Of a stretch of 55,559 nt of DNA, positions 1 through 8,746 are shown in pieces. The translations under genes and the position numbers were made by a program. Position 1 is the first letter of the stretch; each line of letters starts with the position of its first letter. The notes under the pieces were generated by a model. It was not told the DNA's origin. It did no database searches and worked only from the letters and a program-made list of their open reading frames with translations. This stretch comes from Bacillota bacterium (GTDB lineage Bacteria; Bacillota; Clostridia; Peptostreptococcales; Anaerovoracaceae). The stretch spans positions 1-55,559 of the forward strand of contig JAGAHX010000075.1 in assembly GCA_017626845.1 (NCBI GenBank), read 5' to 3'.

Positions 1-905
1 AAATGCAGCGCGCCCGCTGCAAACAGATCCAGCGGCTTTACTGCATTCCCTTCCATGCTGCTGTCCAGGGTCAGCGGCAGCCGCTTCGGCCAGGACAAGG
101 CATAGGCGATGGGCACCCGCATGTCGGGGTTCCCCATCTGCCCCAATACGGAGCCGTCTTCGAACTCCACGGCGGAGTGCAGGATGCTCTCCGGATGGAC
201 GTGCACTTCGATCTTGTCCGCAGGCATGTCGAACAGCCAGCTGGCTTCGATGATCTCCAGCCCCTTGTTCATCATGGTGGCGGAATCGATGGTGATCTTC
301 GCGCCCATGCTCCACCGGGGATGCTTTAAAGCCTGTTCCTTGGTTACGGAACGCATCTGTTCCCGGGTAAACCCGCGGAACGGACCGCCGGAAGCGGTCA
401 GGATGATGCGGCGCAGAGGATTGCCGGCCCTGCCCTGCAGGCACTGGAAGATGGCGGAATGCTCGCTGTCCACGGGAAGAAAATCGACGCCGTACTTCTT
501 TACGGCATCCATGATGAGGCTTCCCCCTGCCACCAGCGTCTCCTTGTTCGCGAACGCGATGGCTTTTCCCGCCTTTATGGCTTCGTAGGTAGGCGCAATG
601 CCCATCATGCCCAGCAGAGAATTGATGACCATCTCGCAATCGGAATGGACCGCGGCCTCCAGGATCCCATCCGGTCCGTACAGAAAACGGATGCCGGGGA
701 ATTCGGCTGCCAGACTTTCCGCATCGCTTTTCTTCGCACAAACAGCAAGAGCAGGCTTAAACTCCTTAAGCTGCTCCCGGAACAATGCGATATTTTTTCC
801 GCAGGTAAGCGCACTCACCGTGAATTCTGAGCGGTGAGCGCGGACAACGTCGAGGCTCTGCCTTCCTATGGAACCTGTGGAACCCAAAATAGTGATAACT
901 TTCAT
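1..905 (-). CDS. dxr: 1-deoxy-D-xylulose 5-phosphate reductoisomerase, C-terminus outside window
   Basis: DXR reduces and isomerises DXP to MEP with NADPH, the first committed step of the non-mevalonate isoprenoid pathway. About 301 codons are visible from ATG at 905. The gene runs off the left edge, so roughly the last 80 residues of a normal ~380-residue enzyme are missing. The N-terminus has the nucleotide-binding motif ILGSTGSIG. Further in are FANKETLVAGG, the metal and substrate motif VDSEHSAIFQC, and ASGGPFRGF, all typical of DXR. The start lies 18 nt after the cdsA stop, in the usual Firmicute order uppS-cdsA-dxr, so it is probably cotranscribed with them. The reading frame is intact throughout the visible part. 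Confidence 0.95.
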   Translation of the reverse strand, partial: MKVITILGSTGSIGRQSLDVVRAHRSEFTVSALTCGKNIALFREQLKEFKPALAVCAKKSDAESLAAEFPGIRFLYGPDGILEAAVHSDCEMVINSLLGMMGIAPTYEAIKAGKAIAFANKETLVAGGSLIMDAVKKYGVDFLPVDSEHSAIFQCLQGRAGNPLRRIILTASGGPFRGFTREQMRSVTKEQALKHPRWSMGAKITIDSATMMNKGLEIIEASWLFDMPADKIEVHVHPESILHSAVEFEDGSVLGQMGNPDMRVPIAYALSWPKRLPLTLDSSMEGNAVKPLDLFAAGALH

Positions 906-923
906 TATAGTTTACAGAAATAT

Positions 924-1733
924 TTATCTGTTAATAAACAGCACTACGTAATAATAGATGAACGGCGCCGTGAGCACCACGGAATCGAAGCGGTCCAGAA
1001 TGCCGCCATGACCCGGGATGAGATTGCCGTAGTCCTTGATGCCCATCTTTCTCTTGAACGAGCTGGCGATCAGGTCGCCGCACTGGGCGAAGAACGAGCC
1101 GAGAAAACCCATGACGATGCAGCCCGCCAGGTGCTGGGGAAAGACCAGCTGGCCGAACAGACCGCTGATGACCGTGCTGCCCAGGATGCCGCCGATGGAC
1201 CCTTCCACCGTCTTCTTCGGGCTGATGTCCGGGCACAGCTTATGCTTGCCCAGGAACACGCCGGCAAAATAGGCAAAGATATCCGTGCCGAACGCCGTAA
1301 TAAACACGAGCCAGATCATGTGGGAGCTCTCCGGCAGCTGCGCGATGAGCGATACGTGCATGAAGAAGAACGGCAGATAGATGACCCCGATAATGGTGAC
1401 GAGGCTGTCCACGATGTCGTGGTTTTTCATGAACAGGCTTAAGGACAGGCCTCCCGCCGTGGTGACAAAGACCCAGAGCAGCAGTCCCTCCGACAGTTTC
1501 GCCGTATCGGCGTCGGAAAACAGGAACACCGCGATAATGCCCAGCAGCATGGCACCGAAGATATACCCGGGGATGCGCATGGGATGGATGTTCATGTTCT
1601 CGAAGCCTTTGTAGAACTCGTGCATGGCGATAAGGCTGATGACGGCCACCGCGATAAAGAGCGGCACGCCGCCCAGCAGCACGAGGCCAAGAAGCGGCAC
1701 CATGATGAGCGAAGAGATGATCCTTGTCTTCAT
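924..1733 (-). CDS. cdsA: Phosphatidate cytidylyltransferase
   Basis: Integral membrane enzyme making CDP-diacylglycerol from phosphatidic acid and CTP for phospholipid synthesis. The 269-residue product has about seven or eight hydrophobic segments, starting right at the N-terminus (SSLIMVPLLGLVLLGG). The C-terminal half carries the CdsA signature: FGTDIFAYFAG, then SPKKTVEGSIGG, GDLIASSFKR and IPGHGGILDRFDS, which contain the conserved acidic and lysine residues. The ATG overlaps the uppS stop as ATGA (1730-1733), showing translational coupling. dxr follows 18 nt later. Confidence 0.95.
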   Translation of the reverse strand: MKTRIISSLIMVPLLGLVLLGGVPLFIAVAVISLIAMHEFYKGFENMNIHPMRIPGYIFGAMLLGIIAVFLFSDADTAKLSEGLLLWVFVTTAGGLSLSLFMKNHDIVDSLVTIIGVIYLPFFFMHVSLIAQLPESSHMIWLVFITAFGTDIFAYFAGVFLGKHKLCPDISPKKTVEGSIGGILGSTVISGLFGQLVFPQHLAGCIVMGFLGSFFAQCGDLIASSFKRKMGIKDYGNLIPGHGGILDRFDSVVLTAPFIYYYVVLFINR

Positions 1734-2434
1734 GCTTTGATGCCTCCGTACCTTCTGTCTCTGCCGTTGAACGCTTCGATCGCTTCCTTCAGCTTATCCG
1801 GCGTAAAGTCCGGCCAATAGGTGTCTGTTACGTACAGTTCGCTGTAGGCGCTCTGCCACGTCAGGAAATTGGAGAGACGCATCTCCCCTCCCGTGCGGAT
1901 GATGAGGTCCGGATCGGGCAGATCCGCCGTGTAGAGCTGCGATGCAAACATGGCCTCGTCGATGCTTCCTGGGTCGAGCTGCCCTTCCGCCGCCTGCTTT
2001 GCCAAAGCTTTGGCAGCCCGGACGATCTCCGCCCGGCCGCCGTAGTTGATGGCAATGCAAAATACCAGACCCGTATTGTCCTTCGTGCTGTCGACCGCCT
2101 GCTGCGCAGCCTTTTTCGCATCGGCAGGCAACGGGTCGATATCTCCCAGCATGCGGATCTGCACGTTATTTGCGTTTAATTCCTTTAATTCTTTCGCCAC
2201 GTACCGGACCAGCAGCGCGAAGATGCCGGAGACCTCGTCGATGGGACGTTTCCAGTTCTCCGTGGAAAAGGCATAGACCGTAAGGACCTTTACGCCCTTG
2301 TCGGAGCAGGCCCGCACGATCTCCCGCAGGGATTCCATGCCGGCCTGATGGCCCTTCAGGCGCACCATGCCCTTTTCCTTGGCCCAGCGCCCGTTGCCGT
2401 CCATAATGATGGCGATATGCTCCGGGACCTTCAT
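1730..2434 (-). CDS. uppS: Isoprenyl (undecaprenyl) diphosphate synthase
   Basis: Cis-prenyltransferase that extends farnesyl diphosphate with IPP to the C55 lipid carrier for peptidoglycan and surface polymers. The start is ATG at 2434, which overlaps the frr stop as ATGA. The longer open frame upstream lies inside frr and adds a non-homologous tail. The 234-residue product begins with the family signature IAIIMDGNGRWAKEKG, which holds the catalytic Asp, and has the FSTENWKRP loop and a C-terminal LIIRTGGEMRLSNFLTWQ block. Length is normal for UppS. It feeds the lipid carrier while the cdsA and dxr products supply phospholipid and isoprenoid precursor. Confidence 0.95.
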   Translation of the reverse strand: MKVPEHIAIIMDGNGRWAKEKGMVRLKGHQAGMESLREIVRACSDKGVKVLTVYAFSTENWKRPIDEVSGIFALLVRYVAKELKELNANNVQIRMLGDIDPLPADAKKAAQQAVDSTKDNTGLVFCIAINYGGRAEIVRAAKALAKQAAEGQLDPGSIDEAMFASQLYTADLPDPDLIIRTGGEMRLSNFLTWQSAYSELYVTDTYWPDFTPDKLKEAIEAFNGRDRRYGGIKA

Positions 2435-2988
2435 CAGATCTCCATCAGTTCCTTTTCTTTGGCTGCGACGATCTGGTCGATCTCTTTCATGCACTTTTCA
2501 GTCATCTTCTGGACTTCTTCCTGTTCGTCCTTCACGTCGTCTTCCGTGAGTTCGCCGGCCTTCTCCAGCTTCTTGATGGAGTCGTTGGCCTCTCTGCGGC
2601 TGTTGCGGACGGCGACCTTGCTGTCTTCGCCCATCTTCTTGATGACCTTCGTCAATTCTTTTCTTCTCTCCTCGGTGACCACGGGGATGACCAGGCGGAT
2701 GTTGCGTCCGTCATTGCTGGGGTTGATGCCCAGATTGGAGGTCATGATGGCCTTTTCGATCGCCTTGATGCTGGAAGGATCGAACGGGGTGATCATCAGC
2801 GTTCTGGGATCGGGTACGGAGATGTTGGACAGATTCTTGACCGGCGTCGGGGTGCCGTAATAATCTACGACGACCTGATCCAGCAGCGCTGCGTTGGCTC
2901 TGCCCGCTCTGACGGTGTTCAGGTCCTGCTTAAGGACGCTGATGGTTTTGTCCATGTGTTCCTTATAGTTGTCAGTTGTCGTGCTCAT
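2434..2988 (-). CDS. frr: Ribosome recycling factor
   Basis: With EF-G, RRF splits post-termination ribosomes. The 184-residue product has the usual length and layout. A long three-helix bundle holds the conserved block TVRAGRANAALLD (about residues 25-38), and a small beta domain contains YGTPTPVKNLSNIS and PFDPSSIKAIEKAI. An RBS (aggagg) lies 8 nt before ATG at 2988. It follows pyrH after a 60-nt gap that carries one degenerate copy of the cttcgaca-type repeat, and its stop overlaps the uppS start. Confidence 0.96.
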   Translation of the reverse strand: MSTTTDNYKEHMDKTISVLKQDLNTVRAGRANAALLDQVVVDYYGTPTPVKNLSNISVPDPRTLMITPFDPSSIKAIEKAIMTSNLGINPSNDGRNIRLVIPVVTEERRKELTKVIKKMGEDSKVAVRNSRREANDSIKKLEKAGELTEDDVKDEQEEVQKMTEKCMKEIDQIVAAKEKELMEI

Positions 2989-3048
2989 ATTATCCTCCTT
3001 TGTCGGTCCCTGCGGTTGCTGAACTTGTCGAAGCAGCCGAAGGGCCTC

Positions 3049-3762
3049 CTATTCGATGATCGTTCCGATCTCTTCTCCCGTGACCGCCTTGAAAATGCCG
3101 TTTTCTTCGGCAAGGCCGAACACGTGGATCCGGATCTTGTTGTCTCTGCAAAGGCTGGCTGCGGTGGAATCCATCACCTGCAGATTGTCCTCCAGCACCT
3201 GCTGGTGGGTCAGCCTGGTATACCGTTTCGCATTGGGATTCTTTTCCGGGTCGCTGTCGTAGACCGCATCCACCTTCTTCGCCAGCAGGATGACTTCCGC
3301 ATCCATCTCGGCCGCCCGGAGGGCCGCCGTGGTGTCCGTGGAGAAGAACGGAGAACCGATCCCTGCCGCAAAGATGACCACCCATCCGTTTTCCAGTTCG
3401 GAAAGAGCGCGTCTGCGGATATAGGGTTCTGCGATCTCACGCATCTCGATGGCGGTCTGCACTCTCGTGGGTACGCCCTGCCGTTCGAACGCGTCCTGCA
3501 GCGCCAGCGCGTTGATGCAGGTAGCCAGCATGCCCATGTAATCCGCCGTAGCGCGGTCCATGTCGCCGCTGGTGCGGCCTCTCCAGAAGTTGCCGCCGCC
3601 TACGACGATGGCGACTTCCACGCCCAGTTCTCTCAGCTGCTTTACGTCTTTTGCGACGCTGGCAAGCATGGCGTCGTCCAGACCGGTGTGGCCGGCCCCC
3701 GCAAGGGCTTCGCCGCTGATCTTCAGGATGACCCGTTTATATTTTGGTTGTTTGGATCCCAT
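3049..3762 (-). CDS. pyrH: Uridylate kinase
   Basis: Phosphorylates UMP to UDP in pyrimidine nucleotide synthesis; this is the bacterial amino-acid-kinase-fold enzyme, unrelated to eukaryotic UMP kinases. I place the start at ATG 3762 because aaggag sits five bases before it; an in-frame TTG further upstream lacks an RBS. The product is 237 residues with [10 protein letters not shown] at the N-terminus, [11 protein letters not shown], a [17 protein letters not shown] block, and TLMDS-like [12 protein letters not shown] near the C-terminus. It is the first gene of the pyrH-frr-uppS-cdsA-dxr run. The usual upstream partners rpsB-tsf are absent here and lie some 35 kb away. Confidence 0.95.
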   Translation of the reverse strand: MGSKQPKYKRVILKISGEALAGAGHTGLDDAMLASVAKDVKQLRELGVEVAIVVGGGNFWRGRTSGDMDRATADYMGMLATCINALALQDAFERQGVPTRVQTAIEMREIAEPYIRRRALSELENGWVVIFAAGIGSPFFSTDTTAALRAAEMDAEVILLAKKVDAVYDSDPEKNPNAKRYTRLTHQQVLEDNLQVMDSTAASLCRDNKIRIHVFGLAEENGIFKAVTGEEIGTIIE

Positions 3763-3852
3763 AAAAACTCCTTGGTTCAACTTGATTTTACCCTAACGAA
3801 AAGTATAACATAGACAGTGAATAAATTCCATCAATTAATCGGCGGAGCGGCA

Positions 3853-3917
3853 CTTCGACAGGCTCAGTGCCCGTGACGGGCCCTGAGCCATCCAAGGTCC
3901 CTGAGCCTGTCGAAGGG
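3853..3917. repeat. Inverted pair of the cttcgacaggctcag palindromic repeat
   Basis: The unit cttcgacaggctcag at 3853-3867 is matched by its reverse complement ctgagcctgtcgaag at 3901-3915. A second partial copy, gggccctgagcca, lies between them, so the whole can fold into a long hairpin. It lies between pyrH and the plus-strand YbaK-like gene. The same unit recurs at about 3013, 18210-18268, 20537-20615, 46330-46560 and 49405. Confidence 0.85.
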
Positions 3918-3946
3918 ACATACGAAACCATACAGAAAGGACATCC

Positions 3947-4501
3947 ATGGAACAATACACCAAAAACGACCTTCGCAAAGGACGTCCCTCTCCGGAGGAA
4001 TGCACGGATGCAGAATACAAGGTCTTCGAATTTCTGGAGAGCACGGGAGCGGATTACACCTGGCTGGCTCACGGCGAAAAATTCGCCGTATCGGATTACG
4101 AGGAAGTGTGCCGGGCGCTGGGCATCAAGATCATCCGCAACATCTTCCTGGAAAACAAAAAAGGCCAGCTCTATCTGCTGATGATCCACGCGGACAAGAA
4201 ATTCGTCACGAAGGAAGTCAGCCATAAAGTCGGCTCTTCCCGCCTGCAGTTCGCATCGGCGGAGAAACTGATGGACGCCATGAACACGGAACCCGGCGGG
4301 GTCTCCAACCTGGCGCTCATTTTCGATACCGAGAACCGTGTGCAGCTGATCGTCGACAAAGACCTTCTCGACGCCCCCTACATGGGCATGGTCCCGGACA
4401 GCCGCACCAAATCCCTGCGCATGACCCCGCAGGATTGGCTGGAAAAAGTCGTTCCCGCCATGCACCACGAACCTATCGTTATTGAGATAGAAGGAGAATA
4501 G
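3947..4501 (+). CDS. YbaK/ProX-family prolyl-tRNA deacylase-like protein
   Basis: Proteins of the YbaK/aminoacyl-tRNA deacylase fold hydrolyse mischarged tRNAs such as Ala- or Cys-tRNA-Pro. The 184-residue product fits a free-standing ProX-type editing domain: YKVFEFLESTGADYTWLAHG near residue 25, IIRNIFLENKKGQLYLLMI in the middle strands, and a C-terminal VSNLALIFDTENRVQLIVDKDL block typical of the family. An RBS agaaagga precedes ATG at 3947. Two bases separate its stop from the aminotransferase gene, so the three plus-strand genes form one operon. The exact tRNA substrate cannot be told from sequence. Confidence 0.8.
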   Translation: MEQYTKNDLRKGRPSPEECTDAEYKVFEFLESTGADYTWLAHGEKFAVSDYEEVCRALGIKIIRNIFLENKKGQLYLLMIHADKKFVTKEVSHKVGSSRLQFASAEKLMDAMNTEPGGVSNLALIFDTENRVQLIVDKDLLDAPYMGMVPDSRTKSLRMTPQDWLEKVVPAMHHEPIVIEIEGE

Positions 4502-4503
4502 CA

Positions 4504-5718
4504 ATGTACAAAACCATCGCAGAAAAATTCGACCATCTGGGCGTAGACAACGCTCCTGGCCAGGAAAGCCAGCAGAAAGAGATCGCGCTGGACCTGAGAG
4601 GAGAAAAGTTGGAAGGTCCTGCTGTGGACTTCAGCCACGGCGACGTGGACGCCCACACCCCTACTCCCGGCAGTTTCGAAGTGTTTGCGGAAGGCGTAAA
4701 GGAAGGCGGCGCCCAGGCCTATACGCCGTATAAAGGCCGCCCGGCCATCCTGGAGATGGTGGCGAGCCGCATTTCCGCCTTTGCCGGCGTTTCCATCGAC
4801 CCCAAGAGCGAACTCATCCTGACGGCCGGCACGCAAGGCGCCCTGTTCCTCGCCATGGGCAGCAACATCATGCCCGGCGATAAGGTCGCTTTCGTCGAGC
4901 CCGACTATTTCGCAAACCGCAAGATGGTCGAGTTCTTCAACGGCGAAATGGTGCCCATCCACATGGCCTATGAAGAAGCCAAAGGCTGCAGCGGCATCGA
5001 TCTGGAAGAACTGGAGAAAGCATTCCAGGACGGCGCGAAGCTGTTTATCTTCTCCAACCCGAACAACCCCGTCGGCTGCATCTATTCCCCCGAAGAGATC
5101 CGCAGCATCGCGGCCATGGCGAAGCGCTACGGTGCCACTCTCATCGTAGACGAGCTCTACTCCCGCCAGGTCTACCCCGGTCTCCCCTATACGCATCTGT
5201 GCGCGCAGGAGGATGCGCCTGACAATATCATTACGATCATGGGTCCGTCCAAGACCGAATCTCTCAGCGGCTACCGTCTCGGTGCAGCCTTCGGCAACGC
5301 GGCCATCATCGAACGCATGGAGAAGCTGCAGGCCATCATGGCTCTGCGCTGCAGCGGCTACAACCAGGCGGTTCTGAAGACCTGGTTCAACGAGCCGGAA
5401 GGCTGGCTGGCAGACCGCGTCGCCCAGCACCAGCAGATCCGCGACGACATCCTGAAGGTCATCGAAGGCGTTCCCGGGGTCACCGCGCGTCCTACGGAAG
5501 GCGGCAGCTACCTGTTCGTGACCATCCCGGAACTGGAAGTTTCCCTGCACGACTTTATCCGCATCGTCCGGGAGCTGGCCGGTGTAATCGTGACCCCGGG
5601 CACCGAATTCGGCCCGCAGTACCTGCACAGCTTCCGTATCAATTTCTCCCAGGATCACGATAAGGCCGTCGACGCCATGAAGCGCCTGTTCACCGTCATG
5701 GAGAGGTACAGAAAATGA
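4504..5718 (+). CDS. PLP-dependent class I/II aminotransferase
   Basis: Fold-type I aminotransferase, 404 residues. Visible landmarks are TAGTQGALFLAMG (cofactor phosphate region), FSNPNNPVGCIYS with the substrate-contacting Asn, IVDELYSRQVYPG with the PLP-ring Asp, and MGPSKTESLSGYRLG, whose Lys should form the Schiff base. Amino-acid specificity is not evident; the closest general class is the aspartate/alanine aminotransferase-like group. An RBS aaggag lies before the ATG, and its stop overlaps the ridA start as ATGA. RidA proteins remove reactive enamine products of PLP enzymes, so the pairing makes biochemical sense. Confidence 0.85.
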   Translation: MYKTIAEKFDHLGVDNAPGQESQQKEIALDLRGEKLEGPAVDFSHGDVDAHTPTPGSFEVFAEGVKEGGAQAYTPYKGRPAILEMVASRISAFAGVSIDPKSELILTAGTQGALFLAMGSNIMPGDKVAFVEPDYFANRKMVEFFNGEMVPIHMAYEEAKGCSGIDLEELEKAFQDGAKLFIFSNPNNPVGCIYSPEEIRSIAAMAKRYGATLIVDELYSRQVYPGLPYTHLCAQEDAPDNIITIMGPSKTESLSGYRLGAAFGNAAIIERMEKLQAIMALRCSGYNQAVLKTWFNEPEGWLADRVAQHQQIRDDILKVIEGVPGVTARPTEGGSYLFVTIPELEVSLHDFIRIVRELAGVIVTPGTEFGPQYLHSFRINFSQDHDKAVDAMKRLFTVMERYRK

Positions 5719-6146
5719 TCGAAAAGAAAGCGAATCCCATCCCTCAGGGCAAATATGTGCCGGCAACGCGATTCGGCGATCTGATCGTCACCGCCGGGAT
5801 GACCCCGCGCAAAAACGGCCAGCTGAGCCAGACCGGCCGGGTCGGCAAAGATGCCCCGCTGGAAGATTATAAAGACGCTGTGCGGCAGGCGGCGGAGAAC
5901 GCGCTCACCGCAGCCCGCAACCAACTTGCGGAGGACGAACGCATCGTCCGCGTACTGAGCATGACGGTCTACGTGAACGCGGAGGACGGCTTCACATCCC
6001 ACGCAAAGATCGCGGACTTCGCTTCGGACTATCTGAACGAAGAACTGGGAGACGCCTCCTCCATGGCCCGTGTTTCCATCGGCGTCGCCACCCTGCCCGG
6101 CAATGCGCCGGTGGAGATCCAGCTGACCTGCGGCGCTGGAAAATAA
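5715..6146 (+). CDS. RidA family enamine/imine deaminase
   Basis: RidA hydrolyses 2-aminoacrylate and similar intermediates released by PLP enzymes. The 143-residue protein shows the YjgF/RidA layout: VPATRFGDLIVTAGMTP in the first strands, AAENALTAARNQL, VLSMTVYVNAEDGF, and a C-terminal block SMARVSIGVATLPGNAPVEIQLTC. The usual catalytic Arg before the V-x-V strand is present as MARVSIGV. The start codon overlaps the aminotransferase stop, so the two are made together. A stem-loop terminator follows 15-40 nt downstream. Confidence 0.85.
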   Translation: MIEKKANPIPQGKYVPATRFGDLIVTAGMTPRKNGQLSQTGRVGKDAPLEDYKDAVRQAAENALTAARNQLAEDERIVRVLSMTVYVNAEDGFTSHAKIADFASDYLNEELGDASSMARVSIGVATLPGNAPVEIQLTCGAGK

Positions 6147-6162
6147 AAAACTATTCATACGA

Positions 6163-6194
6163 AAAGGACGCCCCCTTGCGGGGGCGTTCTTTTG
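6163..6194. terminator. Bidirectional rho-independent terminator
   Basis: An 8-bp stem, acgccccc (6168-6175) with gggggcgt (6180-6187), is flanked by A-rich sequence on the left and T-rich sequence on the right. It can therefore serve both the ridA operon (plus) and the 6216-8591 surface gene (minus). Confidence 0.8.
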
Positions 6195-6215
6195 TGTAAC
6201 GAGGCTCTGTTTAGC

Positions 6216-8591
6216 CTATTCGGTAACCTTTCTCTTTCTGCTCAGGTACAGGATTCCCAGGAGGGATGCGAGGCTGAGGCCTGCCCAGGCGCCGGTGTTT
6301 CTGTTGTCGCCGGTGAGCGGGGAGTTGACCAGGACTTCTGCGGTCTCGGTGGTCTCTGCTTCTGCCACTTCGAAGGATGCCAGAGGAGCTTCCTCATCTG
6401 CGATCTCTTCTTCCAGGTCTTCTGCGATCTCTTCTATCTCTTCTGCTTCTTCGATCTTGGTCTCTTCGGTGCTGGTCTCTGCGACGGGCTCTGCCTTTTC
6501 GCTCTTGTGTCTGGGTCTGGAGGTCTCTTCGATCTCGACTTCTTCGACGACCGGTGCTGCTTCGGGAACTTCCTCGTCTTCGATGATCTCGGGCTCTTCT
6601 ACGACCGGTTCTTCGATGACCGGTTCCTCAACTGCGGGCTCTTCGATGACCGGTTCCTCAACTATGGGCTCTTCGACCGGCTTGATCTCGGAGAAGTACA
6701 TGTTGATGGTGTTGTCCTTGCTCTCTTCGCTCCAGGGCTTTTCGATGTCGCCTTCGGCTCTTACGAATTCGTATCCTTCGAATGCGGTCTGCTTCTTTGC
6801 GAGGAAGCTTGCTACATTGTAGGGCATTTCGATGTATCCCTGCTGGCATTCATACTTCCAGTTGTAGGCGTCTGCGATCGCTTCGTTGGTGTCTGCGTTC
6901 AGATAGTTGATCGTCAAGGTGTAAGGAGCGATGGCGGAGTAGGTGAAGATAATGTCGATGTCGGAGGTTGCTTCGAAGACGTCTCCGTAAGCGCCCTTGG
7001 CTGCTACGTAGGAGCTGCCCATCATGTACTTCTGACCGTTGTAGGTGAAGATGTGGGGCCAGCGCTGGGGACCATCCATGATGTAGTCGGTTGCGTCTAC
7101 GGTCTCGCCGTGCTTTACGGTGCTGGTCTCGCCTTCTACCATGAATTCGTAGGGGCTGGGTACGCCGTTGTACATTTCGTCGCAGGCGAAGGTCTTGGTG
7201 AAGTAGTGCTTTACAGTGACGGTGTATTTCTTGTTGTTCAGGTCTTCGACAGTGATGGTAGCGGTGGCGGTCACGTCCGGGTTTCCTTCGGAGGCTGCGG
7301 TGATGACTGCGGTGCCTTCGCCTACTGCGGTGACCACGCCGTTGCTGTTAACGGTTGCTACGTTCTCATCGCTGGAGGTCCAGGTGATGTTCTTGTTGGT
7401 GGCGTTGTAGGGGCTTACGGAAGCGCTCAGGGTCTTTGTGGGGACCTTCTCGCCTTCGATCTTCAGGGTCACGTTTGCGGGGCTGATGCTCAGCTTGTTC
7501 ACCAGGATCGGCTCCTTGATGGTGATGTTCTTGGCTGCTGTGGCGCCGGTCTCGATGTTCAGGAGAGCCTTGACCTTGATCTTGCCCGGGGTGATCGGAT
7601 TGAGGACGCCGTCTTCGGAGATGGTGGCTTCGCTCTTTCCGTCGGTGGATTCTACGCTCCAGTAGATTTCCAGATCGTCGATCCCCAGTACGTCGAGTGC
7701 GTAGTTCGGAGTAAAGCTGATGCTGTATGCCTGCTCTGCACCTGCGTAAACGGTGATCGGAGTGGAGATCGTGTAGGTAACGTCCTTCAGGGTGAGGTGC
7801 TTGATGGTGATGTTCTTGGTGACCGGCTTGATGTCGGCGTTTGCCGGGGTCGCGGTGATCTTAACGGTGCCTTCGGTAGTCGCGTGGAAGGTGACCAGAC
7901 CGGTCTCATCTACGGTTGCCAGGGATTCGTCGGAGGAGGTCCAGGTGATGTTCTGGTCTTCCGCGTTCTTGTTGGATGCGTTCTTGTTTACTGCGGTAAA
8001 CTTTGTGGTGTTTTCCGGAGCTTCCAGGTAGTACTTGGAGAGTCCGCCGGATACGGTCATCTTGACTGCGTCGGATACGAAGACGGGTTCTTCTTCGACC
8101 ATCTCTTCTGCGATCTCTTCGACGATCTGCTGCTCTTCCTGTGCGGTCTCGACGATCACCGGAGTGGATTCTGCAACGATCTCTGCCTTGGGGAGCTCTT
8201 CCTTGATGGCTTTCATCTCGGCGGGAAGTTCTTTCTTCTCGGCTTCGAGGGAGATCTCTTCGAGCTTCTTTTCTGCGGGAGCTTCGGCCTTCTCTTCTGC
8301 CTTGATCTCTTCTTTGATCTCTTCGATGGCTTCGACTTTCTCTTCAGCCTTTTCTTCAATCTGTTCTTCGATCTTTACTTCTTCTTTGAGTTCTTCTTTA
8401 ACTTCTTCTTTGAGCTCTTCAGCGGGAGCTTCGATCTTGATCTCTTCGACCTTTTCGATCTGTTCGATCGCAACTTCCTGCTTAACTTCTTCTGCGGGCA
8501 TCTCATCGTTTGCAAACACAGCGGGAGCCATGCTGAGGTTGAGTGCGAGTGCCAGGGTCAGTGCGATTGCGCGTCTTTTGATGTCCTTCAT
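6216..8591 (-). CDS. Wall-sorted surface protein with Ig-like (BIG2) and MucBP-like domains, SPLTG signal
   Basis: A 791-residue secreted adhesin-like protein. ATG at 8591 is chosen because aaagga lies 8 nt before it; an ATG 18 nt upstream has no RBS. A signal peptide (RRAIALTLALALNLSMAPAVFA) comes first. Then there is a ~120-residue Glu/Lys-rich stretch of repeated EEIK/EELKEEV pattern, probably helical. At least two BIG2 Ig-like domains follow (each with an ITWTSSDE...ATV motif), then MucBP-like repeats starting YTVTVKHYF and YTLTINYLN. A repetitive VEEPVIEEP region precedes the C-terminal signal NSPLTGDN, a hydrophobic helix and the RKRK tail. SPLTG matches the (S/N)PXTG form used by C. 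difficile sortase B rather than classical LPXTG. Confidence 0.9.
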   Translation of the reverse strand: MKDIKRRAIALTLALALNLSMAPAVFANDEMPAEEVKQEVAIEQIEKVEEIKIEAPAEELKEEVKEELKEEVKIEEQIEEKAEEKVEAIEEIKEEIKAEEKAEAPAEKKLEEISLEAEKKELPAEMKAIKEELPKAEIVAESTPVIVETAQEEQQIVEEIAEEMVEEEPVFVSDAVKMTVSGGLSKYYLEAPENTTKFTAVNKNASNKNAEDQNITWTSSDESLATVDETGLVTFHATTEGTVKITATPANADIKPVTKNITIKHLTLKDVTYTISTPITVYAGAEQAYSISFTPNYALDVLGIDDLEIYWSVESTDGKSEATISEDGVLNPITPGKIKVKALLNIETGATAAKNITIKEPILVNKLSISPANVTLKIEGEKVPTKTLSASVSPYNATNKNITWTSSDENVATVNSNGVVTAVGEGTAVITAASEGNPDVTATATITVEDLNNKKYTVTVKHYFTKTFACDEMYNGVPSPYEFMVEGETSTVKHGETVDATDYIMDGPQRWPHIFTYNGQKYMMGSSYVAAKGAYGDVFEATSDIDIIFTYSAIAPYTLTINYLNADTNEAIADAYNWKYECQQGYIEMPYNVASFLAKKQTAFEGYEFVRAEGDIEKPWSEESKDNTINMYFSEIKPVEEPIVEEPVIEEPAVEEPVIEEPVVEEPEIIEDEEVPEAAPVVEEVEIEETSRPRHKSEKAEPVAETSTEETKIEEAEEIEEIAEDLEEEIADEEAPLASFEVAEAETTETAEVLVNSPLTGDNRNTGAWAGLSLASLLGILYLSRKRKVTE

Positions 8592-8683
8592 TTTCTTTAT
8601 CCTTTCCATCTTTTGCGGTGGCTGTTTAACTTGCTTACACCTGTTAGACGGGAGGGATCCGGATTTGTTCCAATGATTTAAAA

Positions 8684-8719
8684 AAAAATTTCAGGGCCGG
8701 GATCTCCGGTCCTGAAAGC
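8684..8719 (-). terminator. Rho-independent terminator after SGNH hydrolase gene
   Basis: Read on the minus strand, tttcaggaccgg and ccggccctgaaa form a stem around a short gatc-containing loop, followed by a run of at least eight T. It lies about 30 nt beyond the stop at 8747. Confidence 0.85.
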
Positions 8720-8746
8720 CATGTATTAAGCCCATCGTTGTTCTTA

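Noticed and set aside
6192..8681. Open frame of 829 codons on the plus strand, rich in Phe/Asp/Leu
   Set aside because: Antisense of the repetitive Glu-rich surface gene; its composition mirrors that gene's repeats.
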